64,000 bases of DNA from Marsupella aquatica (taxonomy: Eukaryota > Marchantiophyta). Each line of letters begins with the position of its first letter. The first letter of the stretch is position 1. A program made the position numbers and the translations under genes. The stretch is taken from assembly GCA_973895155.1 (NCBI GenBank), contig OZ316892.1, positions 21,390,001 to 21,454,000 on the forward strand. The letters are read 5' to 3'. This document shows positions 46,011-58,560 of the stretch, piece by piece. The notes below the pieces were generated by a model. It made no database searches. It had not been told where the DNA came from and saw only the letters and a list, made by a program, of their open reading frames with translations.

Positions 46011-46017
46011 CGTAGGC

Positions 46018-46698
46018 ATGGCACGCCCTAAAATCCAAGCCAAGAAGCGGGGGACAGAGGTGAGCAACATAGGTGTAGTTGGGCTAGATGGTAGTAACTT
46101 CTCCGCAAGTCAGATTTTCCAGAAGGCAGCTCATTGTTGTGCCATTTGTGACGATGGTGGGGGCTTAGCCATATGTGAGGGCCCTTGCATGAGGCATTTC
46201 CACCTCAACCCGGAGTCTGACCTTGCTGCAGAAAACAACTGTCCAGGGGTGGGCCTCCCGTCAGCACACCAAGGAGGCTGGATGTGCACTGATTGTTTGG
46301 AGAAGCAGGCTAAGTGTGCATAGTGTGGGAAGTTGGGGTCTTATGAGGGCTCTGTTGATGCTCCACCACTTGTTAGGAAATGCCCTGACAGATATTGTGT
46401 GAGGTTCTTTTGTTTTTCATGTTTGCCCGATCTTGCCACAGCTTGCCCACTTCATAAGTGCAAGGCATGTGGTCAGCACGATGAAGATTTCTGGGTGGAC
46501 ATAGTCCACTGTGTTAGGTGTCCCACCATGTGGCACTTTCATTGTTTGAAGGAGCGTCAAGCAGAAGGCTATGCTTGTGACAGACACATCTATCATCACT
46601 CTGCACATGGTGTTGATCAATGGATCTTCTATTGTCATCGCCATGCCATAGATCCTACTTTGCACACTCCCATGAGAGATCACATTTCTTGGCTTTGA
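46018..46698 (+). pseudogene. EDM2-like PHD / extended PHD gene in CACTA-3
   Basis: First exon MARPKIQAKKRGTE (46018-46059) is basic and ends at a GTGAGC donor. The second starts after the acceptor at about 46122 with KAAHCCAICDDGG, a PHD start, and continues through CEGPCMRHFH, CTDCL, a broken CA-stop-CGKLG, CPLHKCKAC, CVRCPTMWHFHC and FYCHRHAID-PTLHTPMRDHI (46650-46690). The order and the last motif match the PHD region of plant EDM2 proteins, known for effects on H3K9me2 and on transposon-bearing introns. TAG at 46321 replaces the CAG kept in the inverted copy. The other domains of EDM2 are not seen. Confidence 0.8.
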
Positions 46699-47298
46699 AC
46701 CCGAATAATGTACATGCATAGTGCACCTGATGTGGATACCTTGGAGATTGCAGACATTCCAATTTTGAGAAGAAGGACCTCTGTAGGAGAGGATGCTTAG
46801 GCAACAAGTACCCTAAGTTCATTACTTGTTCCTGGGTACATGCCTTCAAAAACTCCCCTTAAGCCTTCTAGGAACTTTTTTAACTCTGCAATCATTTTGA
46901 TCACGACTTACATGACAATCTACTTAAATTAAATCAGGACTTCTCATTATGAGCATATAAGTTACAAGGCTATTTAATTTGCGAGAATTCCCTTAAAGTG
47001 TACCAACATTTTGTATTCTCATTGAATGTCTACCCATTTACAACATCTGTATGTGGCATCACAAAACAATTGCACTTGTCACCTTCAATATTGTGAAGGC
47101 ACATATTCAAACTATGAGGTGCATGCTTGCAGGTGTCTAGTACGTTTGTCCCAATATTTCTCCCGTTTGGAATCGGAGCAGAGACTCACCAGACGACTGG
47201 ACTGGACCAAGTTATAAACGCAGCATTTTAAGGGCCCTCCGATTATCAGGTGAACGCATTATCTTCCGGTCTGCAGTGATTAGGTGGCCCGTGTGTAC

Positions 47299-48147
47299 AT
47301 GGCCTCTAGGAAACGTACAAAGGTTGACCACCCGCCTCTGTTGGCTGGAATCAAAGCCATTTTGATTCCTGGCCACTATGGGTTCACCCAAGTGAGTTGG
47401 CCAATCGTACAAAAACGATTCTCAGAGTTCCATGGGACTGAAGTCAAGGACATCACTCCACAGACTACACATGTTGTTGCGGGGACATGGCTGGATGTGA
47501 TGAACAAGTGGTCATAGTCCTTCATTGATTCTGCCATTACCAACCAAGGTCTAAAAGTAGTTGAAGTCTCTTGGCTGACCGATTCTGTTCAACATAGGTG
47601 TGTATAGAGTACTGAGCAATATGAGTTGTGGGAGAGTGAGGAGGCCACTGCAGAGGCTTTGGCTGAAAAGGAAGCCTATGAAGCAGCGGCAGAGAAACCC
47701 AACTTTGCTTCTGTCCAATATGGACCTGTTGTCAACATAGGACACCATCCTATGCGTGCAGATGCTATATTGAATGAGCATGGCAAGGAGAGAAATACCA
47801 TTATGAAGGGGTTCAGTGTGGTATTTGCAGAAGAAGGAATTGGGGAGACTAAGTGCAGACTGTACAAGTCCATAGTTGTTGAGCTAGGTGGGACAGTGGA
47901 GGAGAGTCTAACAGAAACCTCCACTCATGTTGTAGGTCTGTCATACATGAAAATATGCAGAAAATTCTTTAAGACAATAGTGCGTCATTTTGTCATGAAC
48001 AACAATCTTTGGGTGCTTTCCCCTGATTGGCTTCTGGAATCAGCAGCTAGAGGGAAGCGACAGAATGCTTGGGACTTTGATATTTTTGAGGCCTGGCCCT
48101 CCAAGATTCAGCGGAGATGTATGCTTAGCAAAGGTGGGAGAGAGTGA
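47299..48147 (+). pseudogene. Protein with two BRCT domains in CACTA-3
   Basis: Start MASRKRTKVD (47299), then BRCT 1: LLAGIKAILIPGHYG, TTHVVAGTW and VVEVSWLTDSV (to about 47590), close in pattern to the BRCT of DNA polymerases of the lambda/mu kind. BRCT 2: GFSVVFAEEG, ELGGTVEES, STHVVGLSYM and WVLSPDWLLESAA (47800-48060), with the Trp of the last helix. Stops: TAG at 47515 (Trp codon) and 47605 (probably Gln). BRCT pairs bind phosphorylated partners or DNA ends. No catalytic domain follows. It may be a separate gene or the end of the PHD gene. Confidence 0.75.
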
Positions 48148-48287
48148 GGAGTAGGAGTCCCTCATATTTTTGTATAAATCACAATTTTGTAATAAATGTG
48201 ATCCTTGAACTAACTCATCTTGTCATGGTTGGTCGCAGTTGAAGTGATTGTTGTTTCCTGCTGCGTGGGGTGTGACTGTGAATCTAC

Positions 48288-48800
48288 TTGCTGGGCTCTG
48301 TTTGGCTGAAGACTTTGGTGGGTATGCTGCCTCTTCCAGACCGTCAGGCCCTATGTAGGGTCCTCCTACGGGTTGCATCGTGCATGGCTACTGCTTGGGC
48401 TTACTTGTGTGGATTGGTAACCAGACAGAGTGTAGCTCCATCCGAGATAATGCCTGCAGACCTTGGATGTGTTGTGAATGCTGTGGTGAATGAGGATGCA
48501 CAGTCCGAAGAGGACATTTACTTTTCAGCAGATGAGTTAGACAAGCACGATGCTGTAGGTGGTTCCTTGTTGCCTGATTTGGCAGATGATATAGTTCTTA
48601 CACATGTTTGGCCGAGGGTTCTTGTGGTGTTTGGCGCACAAGATATCTGCAAATATAGACTAATTAGTACCTAGTGGAGGGACTTGGTAGCAACATGTGC
48701 ACCATGGAGGGCACTATTGCCACTGCTTGTAGGCACGGATTGAAGACCACCATGGCATGAGCAGGGTTTAGACCTTGATGACTTAATGTACATGCCTGAG
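48288..48800 (+). pseudogene. F-box-like fragment in CACTA-3
   Basis: Open for 128 codons (48288-48674), then TAG. The segment SLLPDLADDIVLTHVWPRVL followed by KYRLISTxWRDLV resembles an F-box (Leu-Pro-Asp start, Leu-x-x-Val and closing Trp-Arg). After the stop WRDLVATCAPW continues for a short distance. F-box proteins recruit targets to SCF ubiquitin ligases. The match is short, so the call is weak. No leucine repeats or kelch units follow. Confidence 0.35.
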
Positions 48801-49176
48801 TACCTCAGGGCTGAGTGGCATCGACAACAGGATTGGTATCCGTATTTGATGTGGTAGTAAGATGAGGACATCTCACACCGGTCTCGCACCTGGCACCTGT
48901 GTCTATGACTATACATGATTGGACTCTGATATGGTCATGGATGTACGTGCAGAGGCAGTACATGTGAGGACAGCGGAGGAGTTGACACCCTCAAACATTT
49001 AGGAATTTTGTCTCATTCACTTGAGAATAGGTACATGACTCAGGCACCTATATTTTTTGTTTTTTTGTTTTTTTGGAACGTTATGCTACGTATTTTGGCA
49101 AGTACAATCGGGGGTGAAATCCTTAACAGGAAGTGTATTTTTCACTTGCATAATAAAATGACAGGGTGCTGAGTGC

Positions 49177-52100
49177 GTGTGTATAGTGATGGCTCCAAGG
49201 TTGCCTCTTCACAACCCATTTAGGATTAGGCATCATGATTCTAAATTGTGGATGCGTGAACAAGCCCGGGCCGCCCAAGGTAGGAGTAGGAGGATGAGAT
49301 GCCCATGCACACAGTGCCAAGGATTCAAGTCGTTGAGTTTGAACACTGTGCACCTTCACCTGCTGCGGCATGAAAGGCACCCTTGGTGGAGGGTTTGGAA
49401 TGTACCAGCAGAAGAAGACTCCTCTGATGAAGAGTGGAGAGCTGACTTTGTGGATTCTAATACAGCTAGGCGTAGAGACTATGTAGAGCAGGACATAGAC
49501 TGTGCAGAGGATGGTCTTGGGGTCCAACATGAGAACGTGGATGACCAAGATGGAGATGCAGAGGCAGTCACTGAGGACGGTGGGATGGATGTCCCAAGAA
49601 TGGTTCAAGAGATTTTTGAAGACCTTGATGCTTTTTACGACACAATGGAATCAGAAGAGGACAATGAACCGCAGCCACACATTGGAGACGGCCAAGCTGA
49701 ACCTGACTTTGACATTGGGGAAGGTGCAGCAGAGAGGGAGTGGGTGTTTGGGGGCCCAAAACACATCAAAGAAGCTTGCATTCCTATCTACGAGGGGTCG
49801 AACTGCTCCAAGCTGGGTTTTGTCGTGTTGTTGTTGAACATCTGTGGCAATCACAATGTTCCCAATATATTTGTGACAGAGTTGTTGACCTTCCTGCGCC
49901 AAAATGTGTTACCAGATGGTAATTCAATTCCAAAAAATATGTACGAGGCTAGGAAATTGATGTCTAACCTTGGGCTGAACTATGTGTCTATTGACGCATG
50001 CCCTGATGGGTGTGTTCTCTTTCGCAAAGAGCATGCAAATAAATTGACATGCCCTCATTGTGGTAAGCACAGGTACAAGAATGTAGGGAAATGTACACAC
50101 CCTGCCAAGGTTCTTTGTCATTTTCCTCTCATTCCTAGACTACAACGTCTGTTTAGATGCCCTGCCATTTCCAAGCTGATGACATGGACTCCTGATAACA
50201 AGAGCAGTGATGGCCTGCAGCGTCACATTGGAGATTCCAACCATTGGAAAGTTGTTGATGAGAGGTGGCCACAATTTGCTGCAGAGAAGCGGAACTTTCG
50301 ATTTGGTCTATCACTGGATGGAGTAAACCCATTTGGAGACAAAAACAACCGTTATTCATGTTGGCCGGTTACGCTGCTAAATTACAACCTTCCCCCATGG
50401 ATGACTACAAAGAGGTTTTTTGTCATGATGGTCCTGTTAATCCCTGGACCAGCTTCTGTGACCGAGAAATTCATAGATATCATGTTGGCTCCAGCAGTGG
50501 AAGAGTGGAAGACTTTGTGGATAGAAGGGGTGTTAACCCATGATGTTTTGAAGGGGCTTCTTCGACCCAGCCCCTTTAGACTGCATGCAATTTGTTTGCT
50601 GGATATAGCAGATTACCCAGGCCATGGCATCATATCTGGATGAGTGACAAAGGGCTATGTGGGGTGCACACCATGTGGGAAAAATGTGACAAGTGAGTGG
50701 TCGCATGCCCTGCATAGTATGAAATTTCAGGGGCATAGAAGGTATCTGCCTGCTGATCATCCTTACAGGCACACACGGTCTCAAATTGCACACTTCAACA
50801 ACAAAACAGAGCTTCGTGGCCCACCACAGAGGGTCACCAGAGAGCAAGTCCTGAGGTGGGCAGCCAGGAAGGCTGATTGGGACAAGAGAAGTGCCACTGA
50901 TCGAGAACCTGAGGATCCAGTGGTGAAACACGGTGTGAAAAGACAGACCTTGATGGACTTGGACTTGGAGTACTGGAGGGTAATGTACTTAGCCTCCAGC
51001 CCCTGTATGATTGCAATTTTAGATTGGAGCAATGGTGGATTGATGTTGGTTACAATCCTCCTATGTGGTTAATTAGTGTTTCTGTTGCTGAATTCTTTGC
51101 TTTGTGGAGTGTAGGAATTCGAGCCTAGCAAACACAATGTGGACGTCATGCACATTGAGAAAAATATTTGTGAGAGCTTGCTGAAGTTCTTGTCGGGTGA
51201 GAAAGATACAGGAGCAGTTTGAGCTGATATGCAACAGAAGGGGATTCGCCCTCACCTTTGGTTGAAGCCCCATGCAAGCAATCCCAATGTACTTCTCAAG
51301 TTCCAAGCTCCCTATGTGTGCACACGGGAAGAATGGAAGACATTCTTGTATAGATTGAGCTGTCTGAAAGTGCCCTCTGGCTATGCTGGTGCCTTCAAGA
51401 AGCATATTACAAAGAATAAACTTGGCAGTATGAAAACACATGACTACCATGTGTTGATGCAGCACATTCTACCCCTATGCCTCAGAGGTCTCATGCAGAA
51501 ACCAGTCCGTAATGTCATTCTTCGACTGTGCAATGTATTTCGCCGTATATGTGTGAAAGTGTGGGATCCCCAAGGATTGGAGCAGTTGAAGCAGGATGCT
51601 GCTTATGTCCTCTGTGACTTGGAGATATACTTCCCCCCTACTTTCTTTGATGTTATGACTCATCTCCTAATCCATGTGGTAGAAGAGCTAGGGCAGTATG
51701 GGCCAGTCAGTACCAGATGGATGTACCCTATGGAGCGATACATGAAGTTGTTGAAAGGTCATGTGAGAACATACTACAGGCCAGAGGCTTCCATGGCATT
51801 GGGGTACATTAAGGATGAGACGTTGGGGTTCCTAACAAAGTACATGGCTGGGTTTGGTGAAGCTATGACAAGAGTTTGGAAATCTGGTGAAGATGATGGA
51901 GTGTGTGGCGAGGTTGTTGAAGGTGTGGGACGTGCTGTTCAGCTGCCTGTTGCGATTTGAGACAAGGCTCATTCATATGTGCTGGCAAACACAGAGCCTA
52001 TGCAACCATGGTGGAGGTGAGTGATTGAATTGACTTGCCTTTGTTGTGATGCTTCTTGTCTGTTCCAAGGGTGATCTTAGGTTGTCATGTGTTGTTTAGA

Positions 52101-52889
52101 CCTAACTATGCCTGTACCTCATATTGCAGGGAATATGATATGCAAAAAGTTGCACACTCTGGGCAGCAGGATCCCTTCCCACAGTTCGAGCAGTGGATTC
52201 GGGTGACAATTCGAGAGCATAGTAGACATCACCCAGATATGGAGAAGGATTTGTATCTTCTATCTGTGCCACCACGATTGTCTATTCTGACCTACAAACG
52301 GATGAGAGCTTATGGAAATCATTATCGAGTGAGGGATGAGTAGGGTGACCATTGTGTATCATATGATTGTGGTTTGATTTCTGTGTTTGAGCAGAGAACC
52401 TCTGAAGAACAGAGGGGGTGGATGAAGATGGGTTACGTGGGGGAGGTGACCGACATTTGGGTGTTGAATTATGGTAACACAAGTGACCCAGTGATATTGA
52501 TGAAGGGATCATGGGTGAAATCAGAGTGGCAGAGACCAAGGGCCACCATGAAGCGTGATCATGATGGGTTCTTGTTGGCCAATTTTAGGTCCAGAGTACC
52601 AGAATGGTCTGAGCCTTTTGTTTTCCCTAGCCAAGTTGAACAGGCTTTCTTTGCAGATGTGGAGGAGTCACATGGCTGGAGGGTGGTATGCCATAGCCAA
52701 GCACGGAACAGGCGGATGGATGGAAGTAAAGTAGAGTTCAGTTTGGATGACCATGCTGCATTCGAGCATCCTAGTCACGAGACTGTACTTCCAACTCAGG
52801 CAGGGACTGACTACATCCCCTTAACATTGAGAGAGACATATGATGAACCTGGGCAAATGGAATATGATGAGGTTGATGATGTGCAATAG
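49177..52889 (+). pseudogene. CACTA-3 Tnp2 transposase
   Basis: Start at 49177 or at the second Met (49189). N-terminal Transpos_assoc domain with RCPCTQCQGF and HLLRHERHPWW; then Transposase_21 with RFGLSLDGVNPF (codon about 376) and EKFIDIMLAPAVEEW (about 431), both with candidate catalytic Asp; an intron at about 50990-51114; DVMHIEKNICESLL; DUF4218 with FFDVMTHLLIHV and TRWMYPMERYMKLLKG; further exons with DUF4216 (52374-52889). Breaks: TGA at 50641 where Trp of the ISGW motif is expected, TGA at about 51223 and TGA at 51958. It belongs to another branch than the CACTA-1/2 transposase and has no SET exon. Confidence 0.88.
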
Positions 52890-53066
52890 GCAACAGCTGG
52901 TGATTGGCAAGTATGAGGTTGAGGATGACTACCTGCACAGAGTCACAGAACGGGAATTGCTATCTGGAATGATGTTTAGGATAGTTGGATATGCATGAAA
53001 TTGATTGATACTTTGAATTTAGTGTGCTAATTCTCTCTGTTTGGTTGTGGGTGCTGTGCAGAAGCT
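52890..53066 (+). other. Spacer between CACTA-3 tnp2 and second gene
   Basis: No gene; it ends with an acceptor-like GTGCTGTGCAG right before the ATG at 53067, so the second gene has a leader intron here or shares a transcript with tnp2 by splicing, as in En/Spm. Confidence 0.45.
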
Positions 53067-56000
53067 ATGGGGGAAGAGGGTGATGACATGGAGACAGACA
53101 TGGGACTTGGAGAGTGGGGTGAAGAGGAAAGATTGGATATGGATGGAGACCCAGATGCAGGGGGCTCACAGAAAAATGCACCTGTGCAGGATGCACAGGG
53201 CCCTCATCAAGTCCCAGGTAGGTGGGTAGCTAGAGAGAAATCACATAATCCATACCCTAGAAGGAGCCAGAGTTATTGGCAAGGGACGCCTGATAATTAT
53301 GATGATGACTATGATGGAGCAGAAGATGGATGGGATGAATATGAACACCCAGAGCGTGGTAGAGACGGGTACAGAGGGCAATGGAAAGGTGAGGAGGATG
53401 ATTGGACAAGTAAGTGCCTTGTGCTAGTGATTTTGTGATGGTAGTAGAGATTTAGCTCAATATGCACTTATCTGATGTGTAGCTAGGGCAAAGAGTTTAT
53501 CTTACAGGTCCATGAGTGTGGCATGTACCTGTTGGTATGCAGACTCTGATTGGGACAATCACGAAAACAACAAAGGCCATCCACGTTCAGATAGGAGGCA
53601 ATCATTCATAGGCGGGAGAAATGGCCCTAATTCATCAAGACAAAGCAATAGGACAGGTGGTCCAGAACCATCTATGCGCCAAGGGAGAGGTAACTTGGTC
53701 ATTGCAGAATTGCTTTGAAGTCCAGTGTATATTTGGCAGCAGGATTTATGATTCATACTTACCTAATGGATCCTGTAAATGTGCAGGGACTCTAGGGAGG
53801 TTTGGACAATGCAATCCAAGCCGTGGAGGGACCCCAGGCCGTGGAGGGACACCTAGTAGCGCTTCAGGGAGTACCAAGGCAGGAGACAGTAACAAATTTG
53901 ATAAAGTAGAAGTGAATTCCGATGGTTGGATAACTCCCACATGTGATGGTAAGAACCGTTGGCATTCTGACCTAAGAGGAGAAGTATTGCGTTGGTTAGA
54001 TTTGAGCATTACAGAGTTTAGGAGTCAGAACAAAGCTGATTGGGCTGCTATCTGCAAGGACATTCTTGAACGGTGGGACTATGTTGGTAATGATGGTAAG
54101 GGCCCAGTTGAAGATTGCATATCAGATTATGCAATGAGGATTTTGAAACAAGAGAGGCATAGGTTGAAAAGGATGTGGATAGACAATGGTTCTAACAGGA
54201 GAATGCCACCACCACCATCATTGGAATTGGATCAATGGACACGGTTAATCAAAGGGTTCATGTCGGAGGCTGGGCAGAGCAAGAGTGAACTGATGTCAAA
54301 TGCTCGAGGCAAAGTGAAACACCTATCACAGGCTGGGAGAGGAAGTTATGCTCCAGTGAAAGAACAATTGGTAAGGCAGTGACATGCCTGATAGTAAGCC
54401 TCAAACTTATCATCTTGCTACCATTATTACATTTTCATTGACAATCAACACTTGGTTTCATTCATATGTATGTTGATGTGGACTGCAGAAGAAATTGACA
54501 GGTGAAGAACCATCAGCACAAGAAGTGAGAGAGGAGTTAATGAAACAAAGGAGTGAGGTGACAAGTGTGACTTCCAAACAGGTGATTATGTTGTAATTCT
54601 GTATGTTCTGTGACTATTTGGCCTTCAACATCAGAAAGAATTGTAGTAGGAAGTAAGCAACCAGTTCTTGGGGACAATTATCTGAGATATGTAAGCTGTG
54701 TTATGACAGGGAACTGTTACAACTCTCATAGAGATGTGTGAACGGTTGAAGTCATTAGAGTGTGGACTCCCTCGAGTGGAAAGTAAATTGACTGATCGTT
54801 TGGATATTGTGGAGGCATCTGTAGCGAACCTTCTTGCATCAGTGGAATCTAATTTCAAGCTTGTGATTGAAAAATTGGGTGGTTCCCAACCAAACAATGA
54901 GGGCAACATTGTACAAAGTGTGCCCTTGTTAACAAAAAAGGGAATTGGCAAATCTGACACAGGTATGGAAATGACACCGGCCCATTGTTCATTGTGTCCT
55001 ATGTTCAAATGTTAGAAGTAAGTTTTCATGAATTGAGTGAATGGTTTGAATGCAGGAAGAGTGGAGGTAGAGAAGGACCCTGTAATCAGTAAGCAGAATG
55101 GCAAAAAGGTTGCTGAGACAGGTAACCTACTATGATCCAGTACATCACATTTGAAAAGTGCATGGAGTTTTGTGAAGCTTAAGCCGGTTGGAGGTAATCT
55201 TTTCTGTAAGAACTGATTGGATCAACTGGGATCTGAAGTGACATCATGATTGATGTATCAGGTGATTCAAAAGAGCAATGAAAAAGATGTGCCCAGTGCC
55301 TCAGTGACCATAGCCAAGGAGGTATCAGGTAAGCTGATGCTTTAAATTCCTCTCCTACCATTGTTGAGAAACAATTCAGTGGTTAATAGATTGAACCTGA
55401 ATATTGTGGTGTGTTTATTGATCAGCAGAAGCAGACATGGAGGATATGGCAATGGCAAAGAAGGGGAAGAAGGCTGTTCATAATGGTAAGGAGATAGTGA
55501 CAACTTTGTGGTTGGTGACATGTACATGGCGCACATGTGATGAGTGATTCACTTATGTTGGACAATGCACTGAATTGTAGTTGATGCAGAGTTGACAGAC
55601 TCTCAACCAAGTGGGAGCAGGGTGAAGCAACGTCGAAACTTGGGAGCAACATTGGATGCAAGTAAGATTGTAGATGCTTCAATTGAAGCAAGTACAATGT
55701 TGGCAGATACTGAGATGATGTCGCAGGCAAATCCTGCTACACAATCGGAAGTGTCAAATATGGATGCAGATTCTTTGAAGAAGAGTGTAGCCAATTCTCG
55801 ATCACCAGCACAAAACACTCGTGCCAAAGTCATGACTCGCAACCAAGGTATGAATAATGTCATGTATAAGCCACCTAGGAAAGCCAAGAAAAACAGCCAG
55901 GGTAAGGTGGAGGTGATAGCCACAGCAGAGCCAGTCCATAATCTTCTATCATGGGAGGATGACTCGCAGGTATGTGTGGGTACAGGCATTTTGCGACCGG

Positions 56001-56185
56001 ATCATGCTAAATTCCATGGCAAAGTGGTCCCGGATGACCATGTAGTAGTGTTGTTGACTACAGTGATTGTATCTGATTGTAATTTGCCATTTCCGAATAG
56101 AGACGATGATCCACCTCAGGAAATAATTGCAGATGCAGTAGGATCTCTTGTGCTCTGGCCATCAGAGTGTGTTAGTCTGCAGTGA
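53067..56185 (+). CDS. CACTA-3 second gene, Transposase_24-like, multi-exon
   Basis: Several exons with GT..AG borders: an acidic, Asp/Glu-rich first exon (53067-53408), a short Gly/Arg-rich exon, then 53789-54380 with WAAICKDILERWDYV, PPSLELDQWTRLIKGF and KSELMSNARGKVKHLSQAGRGSYAP (three motifs about 54030-54350). The last matches the pattern of the Transposase_24 (Ptta/En/Spm) family, in which NKxNR...GS is typical. Later exons give a coiled-coil part (54710-54960) and a Thr/Ser-rich tail with TRNQ and a final segment (55580-56185). It likely corresponds to the DNA-binding helper protein of the element. I see no certain stop in the chosen exons, but the exon borders are not proven. Confidence 0.6.
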
Positions 56186-57044
56186 TTGAATACAAGTGTA
56201 GATAGAATCATGTGAATTGTGTTACATTTTGACATTGCCTTGGAAAGATCCAAGAAATATCTGTACCAATCTTTCCATTTGGTAAAGAGGATGAAGGAGC
56301 CGTTGTGTGTGACATTGATATTTCTGAGTTCTGTATGTATGAAACAAGTGATTGATGTCAAACTATGGCTCTATGGTGATTGTCTATGATACTTGAATCT
56401 GTTTTGTATCATTTCAATATTAGTGTGTATGGTATAGACAAATGCTTTGTGACCTTCTTTGTAGTCTATGATGTTTGAATCTGTGAATTCATATTAGTGT
56501 ACATGAAGATGGCTTTCTGAAAATTTGTGTGAGGTTCTAATGTTAACATGGTGAATGGTGACCTTATAGAGTGAGTTCATTCCAAGTACACAATAAAACA
56601 TGAATGGAATGTGTTATTTGTGCACAAGAGTGAGTTCATTCCAAGTATATAGTGGGGTCTTCATCACTCATTTCCAGTTGACATGAAAGACTTGTACATA
56701 CCCCACAAAGTGTCTACTTTAGTCGTTTTATAAACCCACAAAGTATACTTAAAGACTACCCTCCATAACCTTTTGAGTCATTCCCAACGACTCACCATCG
56801 CAGCCCATAAAAGACTGAAAAAGACTCACCAAACCTACCCACACAAAGACTACAATAGACTGAAAATCCAGTCTATAAAACGACTTATAAACCAGTTCTA
56901 TAAAGGACTCAGTTGATTATAGTAACAAAACATACGACTCATAGTCCTATAAAGGACTGGAGTCCTTCCCAGTCATCTCCAAGTCCTATACGGTACTGAA
57001 TAGTCGTTTAATGGGGTCTAAATACCCCCCGATTTCTACTAGTG
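56186..57044. repeat. CACTA-3 right subterminal region and terminus
   Basis: Two copies of a GAGTGAGTTCATTCCAAGTA word (56570-56650), then a dense array of AAAGACT/GACTCA/AGTCCTATAAAGGACT words up to the inverted terminus. The array is expected for binding of the element's helper protein. No gene. Confidence 0.65.
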
Positions 57045-58389
57045 AGGGCACAATAGGGTTTGGTACTTTTCCCGACTAAAGTACGAATGTCTTTGTATCA
57101 GGCTTGGTTTCGGATGCAACTTGGGAGGAGCTGCCGAGTGAACACAAAGCGGAGGAGCACGCATTGGAGGTCGAGGCTATGGAGGGGAATGGCACGGATG
57201 GGGGGGAGGAGACGAAGCAGCCAGGGTGGGTGGAGATGGAGCAGGGCCATCGCAGCAGATCTCGGACATTATGGCAGAGATTTTCAAGAGGCAAGCAGGC
57301 CTGTCTGCTGAAGCTGCGGCCATAGCAGCTCAATTGACCCAGGGCCTGATTGACAAATCCAGGCAATCTGCCATAAGTGAAGCAGAGAAGGCTTTCATGG
57401 AGAGGCTAGAGAAAAGAAAGGAGAAAAAAAGAAAGAGGAAGGAGGAGAGGAAAGGCAGGCCAGTGGAGGCCCTCTCACCACAAGAAAGAGAGAAGAGGCT
57501 TAGAAAGGAGGCTCGAGCTGCAGAGAGGGCAAGGATTGAGGAAGAGAGGCTACGAGCAGAGGAAAGGGCCAAACGGCCAAAATTGTTCATTAATAAGGGA
57601 GGAGCTCCGATGACAAAGAGCTACAATTTGTTCAAAAGTCAGCTAGGGCAGGTGTTGAGGGCAAATTTCAGCCCCTTAGACTACTGGGGGAAGAAGAAAG
57701 AAGAGGAGAAATTTCAAGCAAGGGAGCAAGTGAAGGAGCGATTCTGTAATGGCTGCTTCTTGGATGATCGATGGCTGAATAAGGAGATCTCACGTTCACT
57801 TTCAGATAGACGTAATAATGTGAGAGAAAAGATGAGGAAGTACCTGGCAGATTGTAAGGAGGAGGCAGAGATGATCAGGCAGAGAGATCCCTCGGATGAG
57901 ATACCAGCTGATGCCTGGTCTGCTTGGATTGATGCTGAGCTACAGGTTCGTGCTTGGCAAGCGAGACGTCACTGGCAGGCTAAGCTCGATGAGGCAGAGA
58001 AGAGGGTCCTTTCAGGACAGACTGTTGACATCCCCCTCCTACAGCAAAACTTAATGGAATGGGAGGCCAAATTAGCACTGCTTGGAGACCCTCCACTTTA
58101 CATTCAAAATGCAATTGAGAGGGTGGAGAAGAGGCCTGCAGTTACTCACTGAATGGGGCAGGGTGGAGCGCATCGTCTCAAAGCAGAGTTTGTGAGTCCT
58201 CTGCTCCCCTCCTCCTTGCTCGCCTCCTTGCTGACTTTGCACCTTGAAATTGGGTCCTCCCTCTCCCTGATCACCTCAGGCACAACCTTGGCTATGCCTG
58301 CATAAGTCCTCCCAGACCTCCCCTCTTATCCCTGTGCGTTTGTTATCGAGTATGTATCGCAAGTTTTGATGTGTCCTTACTTTTTTTTC

Positions 58390-58560
58390 TGTTTCCGATT
58401 CTATTCCGATTGCTGAAGAGTCGGAAATGGAGTGGGACTCTCTCTTATGGGTTTTGGACGCAAGGCTTCCGATTATGGTCCGATTACCTGAGAATCGGAC
58501 CCTGAATCGGACCTTAGGTTTTGGGGTTTAGGGTGGAGGGGTCCAATTAGGGAAGCATCG
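58390..58560. repeat. TCCGAT-type motifs in intron 1 of CACTA-2 second gene
   Basis: TTCCGATTC, TTCCGATTGC, GTCGGAAATG, TTCCGATTAT, GGTCCGATTA, ATCGGACC (twice) and CATCGGAAA. The cluster lies at the same place as 32300-32500 in CACTA-1. Confidence 0.6.

Larger units (their letters stand above)
40188..57044 (+). mobile_element. CACTA-3 transposon, complete, 16.9 kb
   Basis: Left end CACTAGTAGAAACCGGGG (40188) and right end, in reverse complement, CACTAGTAGAAATCGGGG (57044): 17 of 18 bases agree. Flanks are AGA and AGG, a 3-bp duplication with one transition. On both sides the sequence is that of the CACTA-2 promoter region before its TnpA-like gene. It carries a PHD/BRCT gene block (44565-48147), an F-box-like fragment, tnp2 (49177-52889) and a Transposase_24-like gene (53067-56185), all on the plus strand. 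Internal frames are broken, so it is not autonomous now. Confidence 0.9.
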
